DNA from: Planctomycetota bacterium
GTDB taxonomy: Bacteria > Planctomycetota > Phycisphaerae > Phycisphaerales > SM1A02
Length of the DNA: 33,079 nucleotides
NCBI GenBank assembly: GCA_024230295.1
Contig: JAAERN010000025.1
Coordinates: 1-33,079, forward strand
Direction of reading: 5' to 3'
Part shown: piece after piece, positions 9,343 through 17,908 of the stretch
Layout: each line of letters opens with the position of its first letter
Position numbering within the stretch: the first letter of the stretch is position 1
Translations under genes and position numbers: made by a program
Notes under the pieces: model-generated
The model's database searches: none
What the model was told of the DNA's origin: nothing
Seen by the model: only the letters and a program-made list of their open reading frames with translations

Positions 9343-9442
9343 TCAGGTACGAAAAATGCGTTGCACCCTTCGGGCCGTTCCGGTTTTTGGAACCTGACCC
9401 CGTTTTCCTCGCCAACCCTAAAACCTGGCTGTGACAAAGCAC
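9343..9442. repeat. Inverted pair of family-1 repeat cores (BIME-like)
   Basis: GGTCAGGTACGAAAAATGC at 9343-9361 is an inverted copy of the family-1 core. It continues into GCACCCTTCGGGCCG, the reverse complement of the flank of copy 1. A direct copy begins at about 9384 with TTTTTGGAACCTGACCCC and ends CTGTGACAAAGCAC at 9442. The two cores face each other, as in bacterial interspersed mosaic elements. The right end abuts the stop codon of the PL26-like gene, whose TAG (read as CTA at 9442-9444) overlaps the last base of the repeat. Confidence 0.7.
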
Positions 9443-12400
9443 TAATTTTCGCCAAATCCGCTCTCGAGAATCCAATACATCCGGTTCGGTGTCCAGCGCG
9501 TCTGCTGGGCAAAGCCCTTCCCCCGGCCCAGCGAATCGGCAAAGCGAGGCGGCCCGCCCTCACCCAGGATGGTTTCGATTCGCTCGTGCAGATTCGTCCC
9601 CGGCCAGACTGCATCCACGTAATAGACGGGTTCCCAGCTTGGCAGTACTTCAAAACTGTGTTTCCGGTTTATGACATGCGCTGTCCGAATCGCTCCTGGA
9701 AACGTCATGAACGGACAGGAGGTATATCCCCCTCCGGGAAAACCGCCCGCGAGCTGTCCGATGTACTCGTCCACGATTCCGTTCACAGCGTTCACGAGAC
9801 ATTGCCCCACGTCAGGGTCGCCGGTTTCCTGGTGAAAACGAACCTGGCCCGCGAGGACGATTTCGTGCATGAAGTAAACCCGGCCGGTGTGGGCGGGGGC
9901 ATGGAAACAATGCCCCGGTGAAAGACGGTGCAGCCACCCCCCGCGAAAGGGGTGTTGTGTTCTAACAGCCACCTCTTCGATTTCCTTCGCCGCGTTCAGA
10001 TAAATGGGATCCGCGGTTGCTCCATAGGCCGCCATCAGGGCCACCACCGACCACCCGTAATCGCGCGCCCCGGCTGCCCCCGGCGCACCCGCGGCCGCCA
10101 GGCCGGGCGAGCGGTGGGCCACCGTGTTCGAGACCCCCAGCGCCTTGCGTGCGGCCTGGCGATCGCCCGTCAGGAAATAATAGGTCCACAGCCCCTCGCA
10201 CCAGGTATGACCGAGTCCCGCCAGATTCATGCTGTGATCGCCCTGGTGCCCGCAGGGAAACTCATAGCCGTCGCGGATGTTCACGATATCGACATCCATG
10301 TTGTGGAGCACGGCCTCCCGGCCCATCCGCAAGGCACTGACATCCCCTGAGCGCAGAAACTGCAGAAGGCAACTGTATCCAAAATCGTATTCGAGGTTGT
10401 CCCAGTTCGGACCGTCGGACCCGAAATTATCCCCGAAGTTCCGCATCCCTAACCGTCCGAAGTTCCGGCCGAAGGCCGGCTCCGCTTCCTGGCTAAGGCG
10501 CATGCTCTTCACCCCTTTCGCAAAGAAAGAATCGTAATCCGCAAAACGATCGTTCCGCGGCAGGACCTTGCCGATCGCCCCGCTCTCGCAGTACCACTCC
10601 GGGGGCGCCGCCGCGAAAAGGGGTGCCGCCGTCAAGGCCTTCCCCTCGCTCGCCGCCGTTCCTGCACCCACATCAAAATCAAACAAGACCTCGTGGCCTC
10701 GGCCCTCCCCTCGCCGCAACCGATACCGCCCCCCTCGCAGGTAACCCCAGACGTGATCCTCGACGGTCCCCTCCTCGCTCGGATAATCCTCGGCCCGAAT
10801 CGGGGGCAAGGTATCGATCCGAAACACGATCCCCTGCTCACCGGGCATCAACGACATCGCCTTGGGGTAGAGTTCGCGAAAGTGACGAACCCCTGCTGCC
10901 ACGCCGCCCGCCGCCATCCAACCCGGCAAACGCTCCAGGGCTTTGCTCTTCCTTGATTCACTCCCGTCGATCGAGGCCCGTCTTGCCGTGATCTGGCGAA
11001 TTTCAATTCCCTTCTCCCCCGCCGGTCCGCCCAGTTCAATCTCGTTCGTCGACGCCCCGCCCGCCATCCCAAAGCTCCCGCTCGTCACCCGTTCTTTCCC
11101 CCGGCTTTTCACCAGTAGCTCCATCCACATCGCACGGATCTTCACCGCCTCCGGCTGGCTCGGTATGTTCCTGTTTTTCGCGGGGTCCACCCTCTCCTTC
11201 AATCGACAGGTGTAGCCGTGGTTCACGCGCACCGTCGCCGACCCTGCATGGGCGTGGATGCGAAGATCGTAATCAAAGAAGGGTTCCCCTGAAGCGTTCA
11301 GGTACTTGCCGGCCACCCGCACGCAGATGCGCACCGGCCCCAGCTCCTCCACCTCGACGACGTCGGACTTCCGCGCCACGTACTCCACACCCTCCTCGTC
11401 CATCATCACCAACCTCCCGCCGCCCGCAATCAGGCGGTCGCCCAGGCGCACCTCGTCAAGGAGGTTGAAGTCGTTCCTGTTGATCCGGAATTCAATCGCC
11501 CCGGTATCCACGCGAACACTCTCGGTGTCTTCCTCCACTCTCAACGGGCTCTTCACCGCGACAGTCTCGACCCCGCTTCCATACTGCAAACTGAACTTCT
11601 CTCCTGCCCCCTTCGTGCTTTGAAAATCCGCCAGTGCCCAGCGAATGGATCCGTCCGGCCATTTCGAGGTCGCCGCGAACTGCGCCGCCACCGCTGCTCC
11701 GTCGTGGTCCACCAGGCGAAGTTCCTCGACGCTGCCCAGGTGCCCTCGTGGAAAGGGCACTCCACTCGTTACCGAATGGCTTCCTGCGCCAGTCACGGAA
11801 CCCTCAAGCGAGATCACGCGCAGCGGGATCTCTCTCTTTTCGACGCCGGACACCGCCACCGCTCTTGTATTCAGGACCCGGTCCCGACTGTAGACGACCT
11901 CTCCTCCTGTCCCCGCAACCGCTCTCACCCGGTAGTGGTATTTCTGTCCCTCCTTCAAGCCGCGCAGGATTGCCCGCATCGCAACGCCGCCACGTTCATC
12001 GACAGCGTCCACCCCTTCGATGCGGGAACCGTAGTGTTGATCCTCACCGATCTCGACAAAACCCGATGCGGGCATGTTCGTCGACCAGCTCACAATCGCA
12101 TCCACCTGGTCTCCTTCACCGCGCTGAAAAACCGCCGTCGGATAACCCAGCCTCCCCTTCGCCACCAGGTGGCTCGCCACGTTCTTGACCGACAAAACCC
12201 GCGCGCGATCCCGCGGATTCGCTGCGTCCGTGATCGCATAGACCGGTCGCTCGCCGCCGCGCAACTCGCCCTTCTCGTTGGCATAAGCGGTCTCGGCGAC
12301 TTCGCCCGCCCCGCGAACACGCGGATAACGCAATACCCTCGTCTCTTTACTCCCGCGATCCCGGTCCCGGATTTCAAAGGCGACCTCGTCCGGTTTCTCG

Positions 12401-13473
12401 CCCGTCCAGGCGATCGCCGCCTCGATCACGTAGCCGTTCCGGCCCGCCACTTCGTCCCCGTACTGGGAAACAATCCGGTAGATGTCGGCCGAGGAACCCA
12501 GTCCTTCAACTGCCCGGGAAGCGACTACCACTCCCTCGACCGCCTCCTTCGTCTTTCCGGTAGCCTCAATCACGTACTCCTCTGACCCCAGCTTCACCAA
12601 GAAACTGTCTCCCTCGCCCACCTTGTCATCGATCACCAGCGCGGCCACGTAGAGATTCCCCTCGTCCCACATCGTGTAGACCACTCCCGAGGCATTCTCA
12701 TTCGCCTCCTCGCTTCCACTCACCAGCATGTCTCTGGTGATCACCGCGGGATTGGTGCGCCACCAGTCCTTGAGATCGCCGTCGATCTCGAGTGCTGTCT
12801 TCGTTCGCGTAAAGCCCACCCGTGGAGGGACCGCCTCGAGAACGACATCATCCAGGTACAAGACCCCGCTCGACTTCATCGGCGAGCGGAAATGTGGATA
12901 GGCATCCAGGAGAAACGCAAAGACAAGGCTGCCGGTGTAGGGAGTGACGAACTCGCTTTCCAGTTCCTGCCAGGTCCCCAATTCCGAAATATCGTAGGCC
13001 ATCCAGAGCATCCCGCTGTTCCAGGTTCCCCCGTAACAGCCCACCCCGATCGTCGGCGAATCGTATTGCCCCTTCGGTAGATTCTTCAGGAATGCTGTTG
13101 CCTCCCCGCTTACCTCAAAATGCTCGACCCTCAGCCTGCAGCTCAAGCGGTAGCGCGTATCCCGCAGGAGCGGCTCCTCGAGGAGCTCATTCACATTCTT
13201 CAACAATCCCCCCGCCGCCGCCCACTTCTGGAAAGCTTCCAACTCTGTCCACGCCACCTTCAGGGCTTTCTTCCCTGAAGCTCCCTCGACCTCGACGACC
13301 TCGAGGGTGACGTGCTCCCGCGGCTCCCAGCCCCCGATTAATTCCGGCGCTTCGAAGTCCCCGTTCAATATCAGCTGATCGGCCGCAGTTCCCGCATCGG
13401 GAAACCCGATCCAGCAAACAAAGACCACAAGACACCGAAGCCCGGTAATTCCCTTTCTGATTCTCTGGACCAT
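9442..13473 (-). CDS. PL26 / PcRGLX-YetA-like exo-rhamnogalacturonan lyase, multi-domain, secreted
   Basis: 1343 aa from 13473, where GGAGG sits 2-3 nt and AAGGAGG further upstream of the ATG. The in-frame start at 13572 has no good site. A signal peptide (GLRCLVVFVCWIGFPDAGTA) is followed by a jelly-roll carbohydrate-binding-like domain (about 28-200, LILNGDFEAPELIGGWEP). A CBM9/DOMON-like domain follows (about 221-380, LEIDGDLKDWW, DEGNLYVAALVIDD), then a fibronectin III-like segment (about 458-530). From about 568 comes the RIFT-barrel domain typical of PcRGLX/YetA proteins (SGVPFPRGHLG, WPDGSIRWALADF), a beta-sandwich, and a C-terminal alpha/alpha toroid (about 1000-1340). Known family members release unsaturated disaccharides from rhamnogalacturonan I; the exact substrate here is inferred. 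Its base composition looks richer in G+C than its neighbours, which may mean recent acquisition. Confidence 0.85.
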   Translation of the reverse strand: MVQRIRKGITGLRCLVVFVCWIGFPDAGTAADQLILNGDFEAPELIGGWEPREHVTLEVVEVEGASGKKALKVAWTELEAFQKWAAAGGLLKNVNELLEEPLLRDTRYRLSCRLRVEHFEVSGEATAFLKNLPKGQYDSPTIGVGCYGGTWNSGMLWMAYDISELGTWQELESEFVTPYTGSLVFAFLLDAYPHFRSPMKSSGVLYLDDVVLEAVPPRVGFTRTKTALEIDGDLKDWWRTNPAVITRDMLVSGSEEANENASGVVYTMWDEGNLYVAALVIDDKVGEGDSFLVKLGSEEYVIEATGKTKEAVEGVVVASRAVEGLGSSADIYRIVSQYGDEVAGRNGYVIEAAIAWTGEKPDEVAFEIRDRDRGSKETRVLRYPRVRGAGEVAETAYANEKGELRGGERPVYAITDAANPRDRARVLSVKNVASHLVAKGRLGYPTAVFQRGEGDQVDAIVSWSTNMPASGFVEIGEDQHYGSRIEGVDAVDERGGVAMRAILRGLKEGQKYHYRVRAVAGTGGEVVYSRDRVLNTRAVAVSGVEKREIPLRVISLEGSVTGAGSHSVTSGVPFPRGHLGSVEELRLVDHDGAAVAAQFAATSKWPDGSIRWALADFQSTKGAGEKFSLQYGSGVETVAVKSPLRVEEDTESVRVDTGAIEFRINRNDFNLLDEVRLGDRLIAGGGRLVMMDEEGVEYVARKSDVVEVEELGPVRICVRVAGKYLNASGEPFFDYDLRIHAHAGSATVRVNHGYTCRLKERVDPAKNRNIPSQPEAVKIRAMWMELLVKSRGKERVTSGSFGMAGGASTNEIELGGPAGEKGIEIRQITARRASIDGSESRKSKALERLPGWMAAGGVAAGVRHFRELYPKAMSLMPGEQGIVFRIDTLPPIRAEDYPSEEGTVEDHVWGYLRGGRYRLRRGEGRGHEVLFDFDVGAGTAASEGKALTAAPLFAAAPPEWYCESGAIGKVLPRNDRFADYDSFFAKGVKSMRLSQEAEPAFGRNFGRLGMRNFGDNFGSDGPNWDNLEYDFGYSCLLQFLRSGDVSALRMGREAVLHNMDVDIVNIRDGYEFPCGHQGDHSMNLAGLGHTWCEGLWTYYFLTGDRQAARKALGVSNTVAHRSPGLAAAGAPGAAGARDYGWSVVALMAAYGATADPIYLNAAKEIEEVAVRTQHPFRGGWLHRLSPGHCFHAPAHTGRVYFMHEIVLAGQVRFHQETGDPDVGQCLVNAVNGIVDEYIGQLAGGFPGGGYTSCPFMTFPGAIRTAHVINRKHSFEVLPSWEPVYYVDAVWPGTNLHERIETILGEGGPPRFADSLGRGKGFAQQTRWTPNRMYWILESGFGEN

Positions 13474-13621
13474 CACCTCCCCTCCTTCCGATTCGTGACT
13501 CTCACCTTGTCGATGCGGAAGAGAAGATGCCAGGAGGGCGAGGGTCAGCAGGGACGTGGGGGATGGGGTCATGGTTTCAGCTTGAGGCGACGGTAGGGGC
13601 TGGAGAGGGTGAGGGGAAGAT

Positions 13622-13702
13622 CTATTTCAATTCCTTGACAAGCACGTTGCGCCAGCGGACTTTGCCGGCATCGCCTTTGTGGATCTGTATGATGAAAAGC
13701 AC
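13622..13702 (-). pseudogene. C-terminal remnant of a DUF1080 (3-keto-disaccharide hydrolase) gene
   Basis: Read on the minus strand, the last 26 codons before a TAG give VLFIIQIHKGDAGKVRW and then RNVLVKELK. This matches the closing strand pattern of DUF1080/3-keto-disaccharide hydrolase domains (LQiHxGpp-x-VrfrNixlkeL). An in-frame TGA directly precedes it, and there is no start or upstream domain, so only a debris fragment remains. It lies in the 281-bp gap between the PL26-like gene and the discoidin/glycosidase-like gene, on the same strand as both. The call rests on a short match. Confidence 0.55.
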
Positions 13703-13732
13703 TCAGCGAATACCTGTTACCTTCTTTGACGC

Positions 13733-13754
13733 CCATCACGGCGGAGCGTGATGG
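13733..13754 (-). terminator. Hairpin at the 3' end of the discoidin/glycosidase-like gene
   Basis: CCATCACG and CGTGATGG form an 8-bp perfect stem around a GCGGAG loop, immediately next to the stop codon of the minus-strand gene ending at 13755. No run of T follows, so it may be an RNA-stabilising stem rather than a true terminator. Confidence 0.4.
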
Positions 13755-16550
13755 CTACTGACTAATCCGCAAGGCCCGTAGCTGACAGGCGTGCATCGAC
13801 ACGGTCACGGTGTCGCCGTCTGCGGCGATATCCTCGCCGCTCACCACGTCGGTAAGGCGCCCAGGGATGGATAGAGTTATTTTGACCGACGCCTTGGTAG
13901 TCAGCCCCGTATTGACCACGGCCAGATACGTGCCGTGGCTCGGCGTTTCAATGGCCCGGACAACGACTTCCGGATCGGAAGAGGCCGTTGCAAGCACTCG
14001 ACTGGGAAGAGCGGGCAGGGACAGGTAGGCCCTGTTGAAGGAACGAACGTACTCGGGGAAGCCGCGGCTGAAACTGTTGCCCACGAGGTAGCCAATGTAT
14101 CTGGGGTCACCGTGGGCCATCGCCCGGGCTTCGGCCAGCATGCAGTAGGGGCCGGCCCGTTCCATGTCGACGACGAAGTAGCCAACCTGCTGCTTGTCTT
14201 CCCGATCGAACATCATGTTCTCGTTGAGCGTGTAGTGACGAACGATGGCCAGACCGGCCGGACTGCGAAAGGCGTCGAAGGTCTCCGGCGAGCCAACTGT
14301 GTAAGCCCGATTGAAGCAATGGGTCATGAGCACGCCGTCGGTCCTGCTGTAACGCTGCGGGTCGGCCGGCGGATTGGCATGGTGAACCTCCCAGTCGCCC
14401 CAGGTAAGCGGCGGCGATACCAGCGCACTCAGATAGCTCCGCTCGCGGAGCACGTCGGCAATATCGATTGGCTGCATGTCCTTGCCCAGCGAAACGGTCG
14501 GATCCTTAAGCAGTTCTGTCCAGCGGGCAACGTCGTCGGTGACGAAGGTCTTGTCCCATGTGGGGAATGACGGCCCCGGTTCTCCCATCGACGACGTGTA
14601 CATCATGAGCGGTTCGGGATTCACGCCAGCCTTATGAAGATGATCGCGCATGGCGACAAGAAACTCGCGGCGTTTGCCATACCACCAGTCATAGTACCTT
14701 GCCAGCAAGGCCTTGTCGTCGATCAGTACCTGCCGCGACACCTGCCTGCCGTCGTTCGCCTCAGTGGCAAATCGAGCGCGGGTGGCGTCGGCGAAACTGA
14801 TCGGCATTTGGGCCCTGGGCCGTAGCCAGGCGCCCAGAAAATTCGCTTTATCTTTGTGCCGCACGATCGTCAGATCGAGCATCTTCCTGAAGTCGGCGTG
14901 AGTATCGGCATCGGTGAGGTCGGCGTTGGCCGATTCGATCCAACCGATGTGCGTGTAGGCGTCGTCGCGCGTGAGCGGCCTGGCTCGTCGCTGGTTCCCC
15001 AGTCCCTGATAGCCCTTACTGCCCGAGTACTCATAGTAAGGCAGAACGTCGAAGCCGGCATGGCCCATCAGTTCCACGACCTGGCCCCAGAGGTTCTTGT
15101 GGTCGTTGTTGAAAAAGACCCACTGGTTGCCGCCGCCGTCGGTCGAATCCCAGCCCTGGCAGGCGCCGAACTCAAGCAGGTCCTTCGTGTACGTGTTCAT
15201 GCCAAGGAACTTCATGGTATCGGCTTTGTAACGATACCAATCGAGGGGCTCGCCAAGTCCGCGTTCCTCTTCCTTCTTTGATGCGATCACGCCATCGGCC
15301 ATCTCCTCACGCCAGAACAGATGCCGCCGCGGCAGCCCCTGCGGCAAAGGCGAGTACCTGGCCGTCAGATCGACTGAGTCTGGAACCTCGAACAGCCGGA
15401 TTCGTCGCACGGCCGCTCCGTGGGACAGTGGAATGTTGGGTGCCGAGAATTGGGCAATCGTGACCGTGAAACCCTCTTCGGCCGTCAGCTCACGTAGGCC
15501 GGCCCCACGAATGAACTTCGTGTCGGGCGTGCGGTCGTGGAGGCGAAACAGACTGCTCCAGATCTCGTATTGGCCCGAAATCGGCACGTTGATCGACTCG
15601 TTGTTGTTGTTGACATATTTCGGATGAAAGGCGTCGCCTAAGGTGCCGCCCGTGTGAAACCCTCGCGACGTCTCATTGCCGCCATTCATGACGATCACCG
15701 TTCGCGGAGCATCTTCGGGGTACTCAACGGCCAACAGATAACGCCCACCCGGCTTGAGCAGTTTCATCTTCCCAATGCGGTAGGTGAAGCAGGCCGACTC
15801 GTCGAGCGTCTTGTTCAGCACTCGACAAGGGCTGCCTAAGACCTCTTCGACGCCGCTGGCGCCGGCCGGTTCTTCGGCAAACAGGTGGTCGGTCTTCGTG
15901 CAATCGACCTCGTCGACCAGCGAGAGCTTTCCATAGGGCTCGCCCAGATCGATGACCGGTCGGTTCACGGCCTCGACCTGCGCCTTCATAAGAGCGGCTT
16001 CGCGCTCCATTCGCGCCTTTTTCCTGGCCGCTTTCCGGACGAGCATCGCCTCGTAGCCCTCGGGCGTATATTCGTAGAGGACGATTTCCGAGAAAATGCA
16101 GCTCGGTTGGTTTCGCGTTACACGGAGGTATCGCGTGTTCATTTCCAGCGGGATCTCGGCCCAGCGTTTAAAGGCTTTCGTCTCGACCTTCGTCACGGGC
16201 TTCCAGTTGCCCGGCTCGCCGGCAGAAATCGTCAGCTCGCCGGAGTTGAACGTGTCAAAGATCCAAACAGAAGAGAGATTCCGCTCACGACCAAGATCGA
16301 GATAAGCATGGAGCGGAAATTCTGTCTTCCAGTACCGGGAGTTGATTTTCCAGGTGCTTTCAGGCTCGCCCGACGGAGGATCCGGTACGGCATTCTGCTC
16401 GTCGACCATGGCTTCGGGGTTGCCCATATCGGATTCGTTGACGACCATATTGGGCGTCAGAGCAACGGGGACGGTCTGAGCGGGGGCTACGCTCGGTAGA
16501 CCAAAAATCGCCGTATTCAGAAACAATAGCGCGAAGGTTTGCCGAATCAC
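13755..16550 (-). CDS. Secreted discoidin-domain protein with putative glycosidase barrel
   Basis: 931 aa with a GTG start at 16550 preceded by AGGAG about 11 nt away. The signal peptide ends near PSVAPAQ. Residues about 30-165 look like an F5/8C discoidin domain (AYLDLGRERNLSSVWIFDTF, TRYLRVTRNQPSCIFSEIVL). A short Lys/Arg/Glu-rich helix follows (about 168-200, VRKAARKKARMEREAALMKA). A beta-rich region (about 205-400) then leads to what looks like a (beta/alpha)8 glycosidase-type core (about 415-740: DWYRYKADTMKFLGMNTY, FDVLPYYEYSGSKGYQG, EPLMMYTSSMGEPGPSF). The end is a beta-sandwich (VVVRAIETPSHGTYLAVVNT). I cannot assign a glycoside hydrolase family, and the acidic catalytic pair is not proven. 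Its neighbours suggest glycan breakdown outside the cytoplasm. It is read in the same direction as the sialidase-like gene 75 bp upstream. Confidence 0.75.
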   Translation of the reverse strand: MIRQTFALLFLNTAIFGLPSVAPAQTVPVALTPNMVVNESDMGNPEAMVDEQNAVPDPPSGEPESTWKINSRYWKTEFPLHAYLDLGRERNLSSVWIFDTFNSGELTISAGEPGNWKPVTKVETKAFKRWAEIPLEMNTRYLRVTRNQPSCIFSEIVLYEYTPEGYEAMLVRKAARKKARMEREAALMKAQVEAVNRPVIDLGEPYGKLSLVDEVDCTKTDHLFAEEPAGASGVEEVLGSPCRVLNKTLDESACFTYRIGKMKLLKPGGRYLLAVEYPEDAPRTVIVMNGGNETSRGFHTGGTLGDAFHPKYVNNNNESINVPISGQYEIWSSLFRLHDRTPDTKFIRGAGLRELTAEEGFTVTIAQFSAPNIPLSHGAAVRRIRLFEVPDSVDLTARYSPLPQGLPRRHLFWREEMADGVIASKKEEERGLGEPLDWYRYKADTMKFLGMNTYTKDLLEFGACQGWDSTDGGGNQWVFFNNDHKNLWGQVVELMGHAGFDVLPYYEYSGSKGYQGLGNQRRARPLTRDDAYTHIGWIESANADLTDADTHADFRKMLDLTIVRHKDKANFLGAWLRPRAQMPISFADATRARFATEANDGRQVSRQVLIDDKALLARYYDWWYGKRREFLVAMRDHLHKAGVNPEPLMMYTSSMGEPGPSFPTWDKTFVTDDVARWTELLKDPTVSLGKDMQPIDIADVLRERSYLSALVSPPLTWGDWEVHHANPPADPQRYSRTDGVLMTHCFNRAYTVGSPETFDAFRSPAGLAIVRHYTLNENMMFDREDKQQVGYFVVDMERAGPYCMLAEARAMAHGDPRYIGYLVGNSFSRGFPEYVRSFNRAYLSLPALPSRVLATASSDPEVVVRAIETPSHGTYLAVVNTGLTTKASVKITLSIPGRLTDVVSGEDIAADGDTVTVSMHACQLRALRISQ

Positions 16551-16561
16551 AGTTTGCTTCT

Positions 16562-16594
16562 CTCCTCGCCCTAAAACCTGGCTGTGACAAAGCA
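16562..16594 (+). repeat. Dispersed repeat family 1, partial copy
   Basis: TCCTCGCCCTAAAACCTGG and GCTGTGACAAAGCA match the right half of the copy at 9405-9442, including the CCTAAAACCTGGCTG variant seen only in these two. It fills most of the 75-bp gap between the sialidase-like gene and the GTG start of the next gene, and its left edge overlaps the AGGAG ribosome binding site (as read on the minus strand). Confidence 0.65.
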
Positions 16595-16625
16595 GTAGTA
16601 TAGCAGTTGGGCTGGGCGGAATCTC

Positions 16626-17849
16626 TCACTTCGCCCTGGGTGCCGGTTTCCAGCGAATTGCCTGGAGCGTGTAGCCACGTCCTGCCGGCTTGCCGCCGCC
16701 GACTTTCCCGTCGCCCGTAACGGTCACGATCGTCCCGTCGTCGAGGCCGACGCTTCCGGCGTAGCCTACACCGTCGGCCAGAATGTACAGCTTCGGCTCC
16801 CATGTCTTTCCAAGGTCATGGCTGATTCGTGCGCGAATGTCGGACTGACTCACCGGATACCGGTTCTCGTAGACGGCAACGATCGTATCGCCGGGCAACC
16901 GAGCAAGATCGCCGTGAGCCTGGCCGAATACGGTGGTGAGTTGCTGCGGCTCGGACCATGTCCTCGCTCCGTTCTCCGACCATCGGAGCTGAATCGTCTT
17001 ACCACCGATGACCGGATTCGACATGCCTCGACAGGCCGCCAGCACGCGTTGTCCGCCCAGGGGCAGGAGCCCTACTTCCGCTGCAGTATCCCTGATCATC
17101 GTGACGTCGCCCCAGGAGGCGCCGCCGTCACTGCTGCGTAGAAATGCCAGGGCAAGCCACCCGGTTTCAAAGGTTGTGACTCGATGGTTGGCTGCGTCAA
17201 AGGCGGCCACAAGCGTGCCGTCGGACAACTCCACGATGTGGTTGCCGTCGCCGGCCAGGAACGTGTACGGCCTGGGAACAGTCAAGGCACCCGAACTGCT
17301 CCACGTTGCTCCCAGGTCGACGGAGCAGGAGATACCGATCTGAAAAGTCTGTCGATCCGGGACGGCTATCTCCGGGAGAGAGGTCAAGTCATGTGCAATG
17401 AGGATCTGGTTGGCAGCCACACCGAAGGCACGCAGATTGACCGGTCCCTCTGTGTGGGGAAGATCCTGAACGAAACGGCCTTTCCAGGACGCCCCTTCGT
17501 CTCGGCTCCAGTAGAGATAGGCGCCGTGCCCCGCCACGATCGTGCCATCATTAAGTCGGCCGACGCGTCCGGTCAGCTTCCCGTTGGCATCAGGGGTTGG
17601 CAGACGAAGCCGTTCAGCCGGAAGAGCTCCCAGGGGGCGATGGACTGGAAGAAAAAGTCCGTCTCGGATCATGGGCGTCTTACTTTCCGGCATTCGCCAG
17701 AACGGTTCGGCTTCAACAACACGGATCGGATAGTTGAGCGCCGGATCCGTTCGTGACCGTAAGACCGTCGGCTCGTCGCCGATTCCATTGGACGCGATCG
17801 CAACGCAAATTGCGGTGAACACAAGACATACCGGGCGGGAGAAATTCAT
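16626..17849 (-). CDS. Secreted BNR/sialidase-like protein
   Basis: 407 aa from the ATG at 17849 (signal peptide MNFSRPVCLVFTAICVAIAS). A longer in-frame start at 17981 would run into the upstream gene, which ends at 17909. The protein is a six-bladed propeller type with Asp-box motifs (S-x-D-x-G-x-x-W): SRDEGASW at about 115-122, then SVDLGATW, SSDGGASW, a weak SENGARTW and SHDLGKTW. The repeated LxDGTxV strands fit sialidase/neuraminidase folds. Real sialidases also need an Arg triad and an FRIP-like motif near the start, which I do not see, so it may be a BNR-repeat glycosidase of other specificity. It follows the alpha/beta hydrolase gene by 59 bp and probably shares its transcript. Confidence 0.8.
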   Translation of the reverse strand: MNFSRPVCLVFTAICVAIASNGIGDEPTVLRSRTDPALNYPIRVVEAEPFWRMPESKTPMIRDGLFLPVHRPLGALPAERLRLPTPDANGKLTGRVGRLNDGTIVAGHGAYLYWSRDEGASWKGRFVQDLPHTEGPVNLRAFGVAANQILIAHDLTSLPEIAVPDRQTFQIGISCSVDLGATWSSSGALTVPRPYTFLAGDGNHIVELSDGTLVAAFDAANHRVTTFETGWLALAFLRSSDGGASWGDVTMIRDTAAEVGLLPLGGQRVLAACRGMSNPVIGGKTIQLRWSENGARTWSEPQQLTTVFGQAHGDLARLPGDTIVAVYENRYPVSQSDIRARISHDLGKTWEPKLYILADGVGYAGSVGLDDGTIVTVTGDGKVGGGKPAGRGYTLQAIRWKPAPRAK

Positions 17850-17908
17850 GGATGGGCCTGCCAGGACGAATGCATTTGGAGTGAACGTTGTTGGAACCGG
17901 GCCGAACG

